DNA of 64,000 bases from Monocercomonoides exilis (taxonomy: Eukaryota; Preaxostyla; Oxymonadida; Polymastigidae). Shown piece after piece: positions 49,311 through 60,149 of the stretch. A model generated the notes under the pieces. The model was not told the DNA's origin and did no database searches. It saw nothing but the letters and a program-made list of their open reading frames with translations. The stretch spans positions 62,001-126,000 of the forward strand of contig LSRY02000022.1 in the NCBI GenBank assembly GCA_001643675.2, in the 5' to 3' direction. The first letter of the stretch is position 1. The number at the start of each line of letters is the position of its first letter. Both the position numbers and the translations under genes were made by a program.

Positions 49311-50097
49311 TATTATTCCGACTTTGCTCAGTTAACCCGTTTGAACACATAATTTCTGGAATATAATTGACCCGGTCCACCCGGTTCACCTGTCCACACT
49401 TCCAGCACGGAGATTTAACCCAATATTTCCACACCATAGCACACACTTGTTACCTGTACAGCTCAACCTGTCCACCCTGTGCAGGCAAAACAGTTAACAC
49501 ATTCAACCAAAAATATAATCGTGTCCACCTTACTCACTAACTTTTTCCATCAACTCATCTAACAGCTCATCACTTTCGATAAGCTTTCTCCTCAATATAT
49601 TAATCTTCTTCTTCTGTTTGTCAGATACATGTTCGTTGTAATACTTTGTTTCTTCCTTACGTTTTTCCTGATACTGTTTAATTTGTTTCTGTTGAGCAGC
49701 TTTCGCTTCTTCCACAGTCGTGTATATCTTCTTCCGACCCATTTACTATAAAACAAAAAACAAAATCAATTATTTTTATTTACGATTTCACAAACGATTT
49801 CACCAATTTTCACACTTATTTACCCGCTAATTTCACCAACTTGAACGCCTCAAACGAATCTTTCAGCTAATCTCCTCCTTGGAGATATGGTATGTCGGCT
49901 ATAGATATATCTCGATTACACCTATCAATAACTCCTTCTTTATAGAACATCACTGCCTTCATAGTCATCGATAATTCTATTGGCAATAAGTGTCGATCAT
50001 CTATCTCTCCACACTGCTTATTCTAACTTATTATACAAAATAACAACTACCATCAGACATACATAAATAGATAATATTGATTGATCTTTTATCGAGA
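49311..50097 (-). repeat. right 787-bp terminal inverted repeat
   Basis: Reverse complement of 45599-46386. Just beyond it, 50091-50125 matches, with about six mismatches in 35, the TIR-internal segment at 45780-45814 in direct orientation. The boundary therefore overlaps an older, degenerate piece of the same sequence. Confidence 0.85.
49530..49742 (-). CDS. small basic coiled-coil protein in the right TIR
   Basis: Identical in sequence to the 70-residue frame at 45954-46166 and also pointing inward. Identity of the two copies fits recent insertion, or homogenisation of the terminal repeats during replication. Confidence 0.6.
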   Translation of the reverse strand: MGRKKIYTTVEEAKAAQQKQIKQYQEKRKEETKYYNEHVSDKQKKKINILRRKLIESDELLDELMEKVSE

Positions 50098-50471
50098 TGG
50101 ATCTATAGGTGATATTCCATATCTCTCACATTAGGATTGCTTTTTCCACATTTTTGAATAAATGGAATTTGTGACTTTAGTTTATTTTAAAAGAAAATTT
50201 TAATTTTCAATTTTTTTTTTGAAGAACTGAAAAGAAAATAATGAAACTTTGAATGAAAAAGTTGGAAACAAACTCATTTTTGTTTCTTCAATAATGAAGT
50301 TGACTTTGAATGATTATGAAAACAATTTTTGAAATTAAAACTATGTGTGATTCATTAAAAATAAACCTGCGAAAATATAACACCACACCATTAAGAATGA
50401 AGCATTCTTTCAGCAGATAATCTCAATATCCTTTTCAGAACTAGTATTGATTCTTTTCAACAATAATTGAA
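50098..50471. other. A+T-rich spacer
   Basis: No coding structure seen between the element and the next MITE. Confidence 0.4.
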
Positions 50472-50856
50472 TATACAGTTTGTACAAAAAATTTCTGACA
50501 AGATCGATATCTCAATAACTGCATAAGGAATAATTCTGACAATTTTCCTCAAAATACATCTCATCAACGCAAACTCATTTGATATACAAATCTTTCAAAG
50601 CAGCTTCATTTGTGCTCAGAAATAATTATTTTTGAAATTTCGGAAAAATTCAAAATCCTATTTCTCCGAGAATTCAAATATCATTTTTTCTGAGCACAAA
50701 TGAAGCTGCTTTGAAAGATTTGTATATCAAATGAGTTTGTATTGATGAGATATATTTTGAGGAAAATTATCAGAATTATTCCTCTTGCAGTTATTGTGAA
50801 ATCGATCTTGTCCGGTATTTTTTGCGATGTCCTGTATTTTTAGCATAAACTGTATA
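50472..50856. mobile_element. hairpin MITE with TA-type ends
   Basis: The ends are TATACAGTTT and AAACTGTATA. Two inner arms (about 50498-50620 and 50690-50815) are near-perfect inverted copies around a short centre near 50655. It is non-coding. The TATACAGT-type end and TA flank suit a Tc1/mariner-mobilised MITE. Confidence 0.75.
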
Positions 50857-51024
50857 TCAATTTATTCATAAAAATTATTGCAAAAGTTTTTTTATTTAAT
50901 ATTATTAGCATTTATGAAGCAGATGAGATAATTTATCTTCCACTGCTTTTATTTCATTTTATTTTTTTATTTATTTATTTTTTTTTTTTATTTTGCTTTT
51001 TCGAAAAGCTGATTGAAAGTGGCT

Positions 51025-51075
51025 TCAGTGAAGCGTGACGTCAATGACGTGACAAAATTCCGATTACCGCTAATC
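51025..51075. repeat. degenerate end of the 3.48-kb element family
   Basis: GACGTCAATGACGTGACAAA followed by ATTCCGATT resembles the subterminal region of copy A at 15770-15815 (GATGTCAGTGACTTATCAAA, then ATTCCGATT). Probably a solo remnant of a third insertion, about 270 bp upstream of the kinase start. Confidence 0.35.
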
Positions 51076-51335
51076 CATCTGTGAAAAATGTGATATGGAA
51101 AAGAAACAATTAAATCAACAATAAGGTTTTATTTGCGAAGTGGAAATGCTTATCACGACCACAAGAAATCAAAAAGTTTGCATCGGAATTCTGTGCGTTA
51201 CCCAAAGCAAATTCAGTTAGAAAATTGAATCCAACAAACAATTGTGAGAAAAATAAAGAAAAGAACTTTTTATAATAATAAACAAAATGTTAAGGGTTAA
51301 GAATAATTTTTTGAAAGTTTTGTTTTTCGATTAAA

Positions 51336-52142
51336 ATGACTGCAACTGCTGATTGTTTGGAAATTTTGTTATGAACATTTCTGTTTTATTGCATATTTTT
51401 TTTTCCTTTTATTTTTAAAATCAAAATTGATTGAAAAGACAAGGAAGATCTTGTGCTTGGAACAGGCACTTCTGGAACAGTTATTCGAGTTATTCGTAAG
51501 TCAGACAAAAAGATATTTGCGTGGAAGAAATCGAAGCTAGAACGCGGAAGAATGAAGCGAGATCAAGAGGCCGAAGCAACTCTTCTAAAGAAGCAATACA
51601 ATTCTCCATTCCTAGTGCATATGCATGACTTAATATTTACTGCGAATACTCTTTTTATTGTTATGGATTATTGTGGAGGGGGTTCTCTTCGAGACAAACT
51701 TTTAAAACGAAAATCTACAACGCAACGTCCATTTTCAGAACCTGTTTGAAGAAATTTATGAATTAAATTAATATGCTTTATCTTGTGCATATTTTAGGAA
51801 GTTTATCTATATCTTACGCAACTGTTGCATGGAGTTGCAGCACTTCATCACGAGAATGTTTGCCACAGGGATCTGAAGCCTGAAAACCTTTTGTTTCATG
51901 AAGATGGATCAATAAGAATAAGTTTGTAACTTTTTCTAATAAATGATTTTTCATGTCTGTTTCGCAAGCCGATTTTGGGACGGCACAGCAACTTGAGCAT
52001 CCATCTTCAACAATGACCACATTTTGCGGAACAGGTCCTTATATTGCACCCGAGATTTTGAAAAAGGAAAAGTTTGCTTTTTCTTTTAAAAATTGCTGTT
52101 AAAATTGTTAATATATTATTTTGTATATTTATTTTATTTTTG

Positions 52143-52175
<33 letters not shown>

Positions 52176-55068
52176 GATTTTTATCATCAATTTATTAATT
52201 TGCGCTGTCAATTTCCAATTATTAATCAAAAATAATTATAAAAAACATAATAAATAATTAATAATTTCCACATCCGATTGCACTTTTCGCATGCCCCCCT
52301 CAGCTACACAAAGGCTGTGGACATCTGGAGTGTGGGTGTGGTGGCGTATGAGATGCTGACACTGAGATGGCCCTATCAAAAAGCAGATGGCTCAGTTGAT
52401 GTGGCAGCAGCAATAGAAAACAGGCCCATCGAATTCCCTTCTTCGTCTACGCAGAGCATCGTGACTGTGATCAGTGCAATGCTCAATGGGGTGTGTTTGT
52501 GTGTGGAAGAGATAAAGGAGAGAGAAGGAGAGAGAGAGAGAGAAGAATTGATGAATTGTGAGGTTTTTTCTTATTTTTGTTGAAAGTTTATGTTTTTCAA
52601 TTCTCAAAATTTTGATGATTATCATTATTATTGATCTATTTATTTATTCTCGTTATGAAATAATTTCTTTCTCTTATTAACTTTCTATTTCTTTTTCTTT
52701 CTTTCTCTCTCTCTCTCTCTTTTTTTTTTTTTTCACGCTTTCACAGTCCCCCTCACTCCGCCCATCTGCGGGTGAGCTCTTGGAGCTCCAGTTTTTCAAG
52801 CGCATTTCTTTCTCTCTCCAAAAGCGGCACAGCGGGATGTGCTGCAATCCTGACACGCCTTCCTTCTTTTCGGCTGCTCTGTGCAAAATATCTGACTCGT
52901 TTGAGAGTTTGAAGTCGAATAATAATAACAATAGCAGTAATAGTAATAATAGTAATAATAGTAATAATAGCAGTAATGATAATGATAATGATAGATATAA
53001 TGATAATAGCAGCAGTTGTTGTAGCAAAGGAGAATATTCAAATGAAAGGGCAACTTGCTCAAATAAACAGATTATAACTTCTTCTTCTTCTTCTTCTACT
53101 TCTTCTTCTTCAATTCCTCCAACACATCCGTCGCAACCTCCTCCTCTTCCTCCGTTTTCTTCTTCCTCCTCTTCTTCTCCTTCTTCCTCTTCCTCCTCCT
53201 CCTCTTCTTTCTCCTCTTCTTCTCTTTCTCCTTCTCCTTCGTCTTCTCTCGTTTCTGTTTGCGGACGCTTCGTCTTCCCCACAAAATGGCTTCCTTCTTC
53301 TGTTCCTCCTCATCCTTCTCTTTCTTCTTCCTCTTCTTCTTCCTTTTCTTCTTCCTCTTCTTCTTCCTTTTCTTCTTCTTCTCTTTCTCTTTCATCATCA
53401 TCATCATCTTCTTCTTCTTCTTCCAAACGTATTTTTCTTTGTCTTCTCAAACGCCCTCAAAATTCCTCTTTTCTTCTTCCTCTTCGCGAAACAATTCCAA
53501 TTCCTGGCTTAATCTTCAACAAAACTCATTTTGGATCGAATTTCAATGAAAGTGAAAGAGAAAGAGGAGAAAGAGGAGGAGGAGGAGGAGTAGGAGGAAG
53601 ATACATAAATATTATTTCTTCTTCTTCTTCTTCATTAAATAGTCAACAAAATCCCTTTTCTCCTTCTCTTTCTTCTCTTTCTTCTCTTTCTTCTTCTTCT
53701 TCTTCTTCTTCTTCTTCTTCATCATCCTCCTCTTATCAATCGTATCAACACCATCGTTCTCACACAATTGCTGACATTCATTCACAAACACCCCAATTCA
53801 CTCAACATCTGCCTTCTTCTTCCTTTTCGTCTTCTTCTTCTCCTCTTTCTCCTCTTTCTTCTTCTTCCTCCTCTTCCTCCTCCTCCTCCTCTTCTCCATT
53901 CTCTTCCATCTCTCCTCGTTATTCGATTTCTCGTGCTCCTTCTCGCCCTCCTCCGCCTCCTCCTCCTTCTCTTCCTTCTTCTGATTCCTTTTCTCCTCAT
54001 TCAGTGAAACATCCTAATTCTTCTTCTCTTTCTTCCTCTTCTCTTTCTTCCTCTTCTCTTTCTTCTTCTTCTCTTTCTTCCTCTTCCTCTTCTTCTGCTT
54101 CATCTTCTCCCCTTTTATCTTCTTCTTCTTCTTCTTCAGAAAATTCATCTTCCTCTTCAATATCAACATCTTCATCATCATCATCTTCTTCTTCTTCTTC
54201 CTCCTCCTCCTCTTTTCCTTCTCTTCCTCCGCCAAACAAACCACCAAAAACTCCTCCTGCCCTTCCTCGTTCTCATCCTCCTCCTTCTCTTCTTTCTTTG
54301 CATCCTTCTTCTTCTTCTCTTTCTTCCTCTTCCTCTTCTCCTTCTTTTTCTTTTACTTCTTCTTCTTCTTCTCTTCCGTTGCAATCATCATCATCTTCAT
54401 CATTTTCTTCTTCTCAGCCTTCTTCCTCTTCTTCTTCCTCTCCTTCATCTTCATCTTCATCTTCCTCCTTCTCTTCCTCTTCCACAGCACAATCAAACAA
54501 TCCTCTTTGTTTCCAATCAGAAAACGATTCGGCTAATCCTCTTCTTCCACACCCTGATGATATGAAGGAGAGGGAGAAGGAGATGGAGAATATAAAGCAA
54601 GAAGAAGAAGAAGAAGAAGAAGAAATTTTTAATCACAATAAACTTGAAACAAAATCAAATACAGAAATAATTTCAATGAGTTTTATAGCTTCATCGCCAT
54701 CATCCTCATCCTCACCTTCTTCTTCTTCTCCTTCTTCTCATCTTCCTCAATCAAACCCTTCAATACCATCACAACCTCCTCCTTTTAAACCCGAAATTCC
54801 ATCATCATCAGCTTTTTCATCAACATCTTCTTCTCCTTCTTCCTATAATTCTTCTTCTTCCTCTTCTTCTTCTTCCTCTTCTTCACCCTCTTTTCCCTCT
54901 TCCCCCTCCCCCTTCTCCCCACTCACCCTGTCTTCAGCTGTTGAGGCTGATCCCTTTGCGAGTCATTTGCAGTTTAATCAGAAAAGAAGCAGAGCTCAAA
55001 CATTTGCGTCTCTTCCTTCAAAACCTCCTCCACCTCTGCCGAAGAAGATGGATAAGAGGAAGGAATAA
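51336..55068 (+). CDS. Ser/Thr protein kinase with long serine-rich C-terminal tail
   Basis: Six exons: 51336-51354, 51439-51743, 51798-51921, 51969-52071, 52304-52490 and 52747-55068. Phases fit and give 1019 residues. Donors are GTTTG in four of five introns (GTGTG in the last). The kinase domain begins immediately: glycine loop LGTGTSGTV (13-21), Lys36 in FAWKK, HRDLKPEN (131-138), DFG (151-153), GTGPYIAPE, then VDIWSVGVVAYEM and the subdomain XI Arg in SLRPSAGE. All catalytic residues are present, so it should be active. The fold is closest to NEK/CAMK-like kinases by eye; the subfamily is not assigned. From about residue 310 the protein is Asn then Ser/Pro low complexity for about 700 residues, with one acidic patch (KQEEEEEEEEIF), likely disordered and a possible autophosphorylation target (inference). 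No stop interrupts it. Confidence 0.9.
52145..52174. repeat. poly-A tract within kinase intron 4
   Basis: A run of 30 A inside the 232-bp fourth intron, which is four to five times longer than introns 2 and 3 of the gene. It may mark an inserted sequence. Confidence 0.85.
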
Positions 55069-57439
55069 ATAGGAAAGAAAAGTTTGAAAAGAATAAAATG
55101 AAAAAGAGAAATCAAAAGGAAAATATTAAAAGAAAGAAATAAAGTAATAATAATGAGAAAATTTTGATTGGATAGAAGGATGAATTGAGTGATGGAGAAG
55201 GAAAAGGAGAAGGAGAAGGAGAAGGGGATTTATTTCATATTTGTTTGAAATTTGTTTTATTTAATATTTTTAATTGGTTTGATTCTATTTTATGAAGATA
55301 TTTTCTTTTGAAATTTCATTTTATTTTTTTCTTTTTTTTTTCTTTTGAGCATACGAAGAGAATAAAGAGAAATATTATTTATTTTTCTTTTTTCTTTTTA
55401 TTTTATTTAATTATCGGTTATGTTGTTGCCCTGTTTATGTTTTTCGTTTGTTTTCTTTTTTTTTTAAGTTTTAAATATTTTCCAATAATTTAGTAAAAGA
55501 AAGTTTATTTTTGAGTTTATTTATTTCTGTTGAAATTTTAAAATTGCCTCTTTATTGTTATTTCCTTTTTTTTTTGAAAAGATGAAAAGTTTGTTCGAAG
55601 TTGTTTTCAATCGGTTGGATGAGAAAGAGAAAGAGATAGAGAAAAGATATTTTATTTTTTTGTTTTTGTTTTTTATTTTATTGATATCTGCAACGTATTT
55701 GCTGTATTCGTAAGAGTTCTGTTGGATCCCCTTTTGAGAACGAAAGATATTTTGGAGTTATGTTTTTGTTTTCCTTTGTTTAAATTTTTATTTTATTTTA
55801 TTCCAATGTTATGTTTTATTTTTCTTTTAATGAATAAATTTATTTTATGTTTGTAAAAACCTTCAATATTTTATTTGATTGCAAAGTTATTTACTGAAAA
55901 TTGCATTTATTATTTTCTTTTTCTTTTTCTTTTTCTTATTTGGATCAAATAATCATTTAGTGATTGTTAAACATTTCAAATTGTTCCTTTGAATTGAAAA
56001 AGATTCTGGTTTATTTCTTCTTGTTCAAAAATGATTATTTTTATTGCTATTTACACAATATTTTGAACACTATATTTGATTTAATCGTGTTTATTTTTTT
56101 ATGAAAATATATTGTTGGTTTTTCGCTCTTAAACATTTTCCACATATTTTTAAAAGAGAAAATCAAAATTTCACATTTATTTTCTCCCCTTTTTCATCCT
56201 CTTCATCCTCTTCATCCTCTTCATCCTCTTCATCCTCTTCTTTTGTTTAAAATTTTTCTTTTTCCAGATTTTGATTTATTGATTAATTTATTAAATTGTT
56301 ATTGATTCCAGTCCATTTTGGTAATTCCAATGGTGCTTTTTCATTCTTCTTTGCGTTTGAAAGGTCAATTAAAAAAAAAAAAGCTGTTTTTGCGAACGGC
56401 GTTGACTCATTATTCTGTCTTATGTATATCCTTCGTGTTGAGTAATATTTTATCCTCATCTCGTTGTTTTATTAATTGAAAAATGAATAAAATATATGGA
56501 GAATTCGAAATTAGTTAATTATTTATTTTTATTTTTTGATCAAATTTTTGTTCTTCAAAATTCAGGAATGAATAGATAAATTGTTAAAAAAAAAATATTT
56601 CAAAATAAACCGTTTATTTCAAGATCCCCCAGTAATTTTAAATAAAAGGCAGTGTTTTTTAAGAAAAACCAGTTTTTTTCAATTGTGACCTGAAAGTCTT
56701 CCACTTGTCAAAAAACAATATTTTGAGGGTGGAAGTCAAAAATGCATCAATAACAAATATTATGTAATATTTAAAACAAATAAAGCATTTTTATGAGTTT
56801 TATTACAATTTCGATCAATTTCCATCGAATGGGAAAATGAATCATTTTTAAAAAAAGATGAATTCAAACATGAAGACAAATGTTATGCAAACAATTGAAT
56901 CCATTTAAAAGTGAGTTTGTACTAATTTATGTTGAAATACACATTTTTTGAATTCAAAAATTTCAGTTTTTAATTGTGACAATAAAATATACAAAAACGA
57001 TTGATTCTGTTTTAATCAACAAACAATATAAAACAATACTATATATTTCTTAGTTATATTCTGAGTTATTCTGATTGAATAACATGAAGTTATGCAAATG
57101 ATCAAAAATATTTTCTTAATTATCCGGTGTATATTGTATGAAAACAAAAATATATTCAGAAACTTCATTATAACAAATGTTAATATCTGTTGTTAATATT
57201 TTCTAATAATATCATTTTCATTCTTTTAAAGTTTCTCTCATTCAGATTTTTTCAATGAGTATTGAATTTTTCTGAATGCAACGTTTTTGCTAAAAATTAA
57301 AGAAATTCAAAAAGATAAATATTTGGATGGTTTGACATAGTCATTGAAAGAATTCTTGAGTTTAACATATATTTCTTTCTTTTTTTTCGATAACAATAAC
57401 TATTTATGTTTGAACTCTGAAATCAGAAACAGCAGAAAC
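55069..57439. other. long A+T-rich intergenic region
   Basis: 3' flank of the kinase gene. A (TCATCCTCT)n minisatellite of about six units lies at 56187-56241. No frame or RNA gene recognised. Confidence 0.5.
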
Positions 57440-58040
57440 AGAAAGTTATAAGAATGAAAAGACTGATTGATCTTTGTGAATGTTTCATTTATCTGAGCTC
57501 CATATTCAAATCAATATTACTTTTGATTTGAGGTGTTTGTCTTTTGAAAGTTGCGTTTGAAGAAAGAAGAAAATAATCAAGCTCAAAATGAAGTGGAATT
57601 GTCTAAGCTGATGTTGAGCAACGTTTATATGTGGAAAGTTTGTTATTGAATTATTTTTGTTTATTTATTGATTTCTTTCTCGCTGTTTGAAAACATGCTG
57701 AACAAGTATTGTATTTGAAGGAGATGACAGAAATCATTCAAAATCTTCAAGAACATCATAACAAAAAACGCCTTATTAATCAGTTTGTTTGACAGTTTTT
57801 GATAAGCAGTTTTGTTGGTAATGAGATTTCAATAATGTGATTTGGAAATGTTTCGTATTTTAGAAGAGAGGCAAAGGTTGAACAATCAGAGTTTGTGAAA
57901 AACGCGAATTGGAAGAAGAAGTGAAAAATAAAAGAGAGAAAAGAAGACAGAGCGATTTTTTGTTGGCTTATTGCGTTGAAGTTTAATCTCGACTATTTAC
58001 TTGAAGAATGAAGAATTCGAATGGTTTGTGGTCAACTTTT
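57440..58040 (+). pseudogene. second relic of the helical-repeat family captured by the 3.48-kb elements
   Basis: One forward frame reads RLIDLCECFIYLSS, then, past several stops, LYLKEMTEIIQNLQEHHN, KKRLINQFV, stop, QFLISSFVGNE and FREAKVEQ-like helical sequence with NANWKKK. It aligns with the relic in copy A (EYCQEHPNLSRLAYQSAW, stop, FLINQL). Both have a stop near the same place. The two relics define a family that is decayed throughout this window. Confidence 0.45.
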
Positions 58041-58700
58041 GAATGGGACTTTTTTCATTATTGGTTCTTTTTTTATTTTTGCATGCCAATCATTCAATAA
58101 AGCTAGATGGACCTCAACACTCGGATGAGGGTGTTTATAAAACAAAGACATTAAATTACAGGTTTGTTTTTTAAATTTTGTTTATTTTTCGTAGAGATAC
58201 AGCAAATTTTTTTATTTTTAAGTGACTTTTTTCAGCCGAGGAAGCATCTATCTATAATAATACTTTGAAACATGCATTTGGCTCCACATCTCAGATTTTT
58301 TTAATATTTTGTGCATGTGCTGTTCCCCATGTGTTGACCCCATATTCGACCCTTATTCCGCCTCATGCTCCCCACCTGGATGGATATAATTCAAAAAAGT
58401 CGAAAAAGACCAAAAATGTGACCCACAAATCTGGACTCCCAGAAGGCTCTGCAACTTTCTTTTATTTTTATTTTGAAAATTGGATTTTTCCCACACCTAA
58501 TACCAAATATTTCTGGAATCGCTTCAGCCGTTGTTTTTCTGTGATTTTTTCAACACGATTTTTTTATCATTTTTGACAAGAAAATAGATTTTCATTGAAC
58601 GAGTTTTTCATTAACTATTAACATGTATATCATGTGTTATTCTCCAAAATAATGTCAAATATTCTTTATTGAATCATATTCAATCATTCTGATGGTATTG
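58041..58700. other. no convincing gene
   Basis: An open frame at 58265-58576 (103 codons) lacks motifs and is rich in Phe. A nearby CAG-ending stretch (58228-58237) could be an acceptor, but no exon chain is supported. Confidence 0.3.
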
Positions 58701-59162
58701 ATATGGGTCATTATTTTTCATATCGTAACTTTGTTCGAAGAAAGATCTTTTTTTTCATAATTGTGGTATGAGCAATAAAAAGCTCAAATATGTGTTAATA
58801 GGTGAAATGAAAAGGAAGTGTGAAGGAATTATTGAAAAATAAGTGAAATTGAGAAAATCTTGAAAATACCATTACAACATTTATTTTTTGGCAATTTTTA
58901 ATAAATGAATTATTTAGTATTACAACACCCAACAAGAGCAATTGTTGTTTGAAAATAATTATAATTTGAGTATGAATTAGTGTTATTACTTTTTTTTGTG
59001 ATTTGAATTAAACAACATCTGAAAATAAATGATTGATTGATTTATTACATTTTTGTGTAAAATAGCAAGGTTTATAATTTTTGTGGTTATCTTTTTGATG
59101 AAATAATTAATGTTATTAACGATGTATTTCTATTTTGAGCGATTTGAGATATTTATGCGAAG
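58701..59162 (+). repeat. 462-bp inverted repeat, left arm (partner 62349-62810)
   Basis: Exact or near-exact reverse complement of 62349-62810, starting ATATGGGTCATTATTTTTCA and ending at TTTATGCGAAG. The two arms enclose 3.2 kb that includes a decayed minus-strand gene. No target duplication is visible outside the arms. Confidence 0.85.
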
Positions 59163-60149
59163 CATTGATAAACAAATATTCCATAAAAAAAGGAAAATCG
59201 AATTCGAAGCGAAGTCGAATATGCAGTTATTTGTGATTAATGTTGATTGATTTTAAAAATTGAATGAAGGATGAAGAGCTTGGGGATTGCAATCTTTTAT
59301 TGTATTGTGTTGTTGTTTCTCGTTGTTTTTTTTATTTGTTATTCGTTCCAAACATTGTGCATTATTTTATTTATTGAAATGGTTATTGTTTTTTTAAATA
59401 AATTCTTTTCTTATGTTAGAAAAAATCAATCTTTTCACTGAATTTTATAGAGATTTATCTTTTTTTTGAAAAGGTGAAATGATAAAATAAAAATCGAAAC
59501 ACTTGAATATGATGCCTCATTTCACATATGACACGGTTACGAAAAACAATGTTTTGTATTTTTTGAAGGCAGTGAACATATGAAATGAGAGAAAAAAACG
59601 AAACAGATAAAACAAATAAAAAATTCAAAGAAAAGCTCTAGAAATCATTGAAAGAAAAAAAGATTCAATAATGCTGTTTTGTTTCTTTTTTAATCAATTT
59701 GCAGCAATTTTTTGACAGAATAATTTCATGTTGCTCTGTTGTTTTGAACTTCATAGCGCTTTTTGAAAAGTTAAAACTCAGAAAAGAAAATGCTGAATTT
59801 GATTTATTTCTGATTTGCGACGCTTTTTAAGAATGGATCACAACATGAAACAATAAACAAAAAAGCCATAAAAAAACTAATATCAAATGAGATTCTACGG
59901 TTAATCTGATATCAAACGTGTGCTTTTGCAGCTTTTGTATTTTTCAGCAGAGCTTATTATTCCACTCACTTTCATTTTTCTTTCCTTTTATTCTCACTCC
60001 ATCATTCTCGCTTCCTCCTCTTTCTCTTTCTTTCCTCTTCTTGATTCTGCAGCTCAATAATTATGTCCTGCTCCAATTTCTTTTGCCACTCCCATTCCTC
60101 TTCTTCTCTTTGCTTCTCCCTTTTGTCCTCCCCTTATTTCGTTATGAAC
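59163..60149. other. A+T-rich region inside the inverted repeat
   Basis: Upper part has no coding character. From about 60130 back to 59930 the minus strand shows Lys/Glu-rich frames that probably continue the relic gene beyond its last TAG (60155), through in-frame TAG and TAA. Confidence 0.35.

Larger units (their letters stand above)
45599..50097. mobile_element. 4.5-kb element with 787-bp TIRs and a primase-helicase gene
   Basis: The left repeat (45599-46386) and right repeat (about 49311-50097) are inverted copies; where I compared them, including a whole 70-codon gene, they agree base for base until the inner edge. The interior encodes one large replication protein (46514-48856). The plan of long TIRs, a primase-polymerase/superfamily-3 helicase, a small duplicated gene and no visible transposase or integrase recalls linear plasmids, transpovirons and polinton-like elements rather than classical transposons. 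No target duplication was found at the edges. Its nature as a chromosomal insertion or an assembled linear plasmid is undecided. Confidence 0.75.

Noticed and set aside
45599-50097. LTR retrotransposon
   Set aside because: The long terminal repeats are inverted, not direct, and there is no reverse transcriptase.
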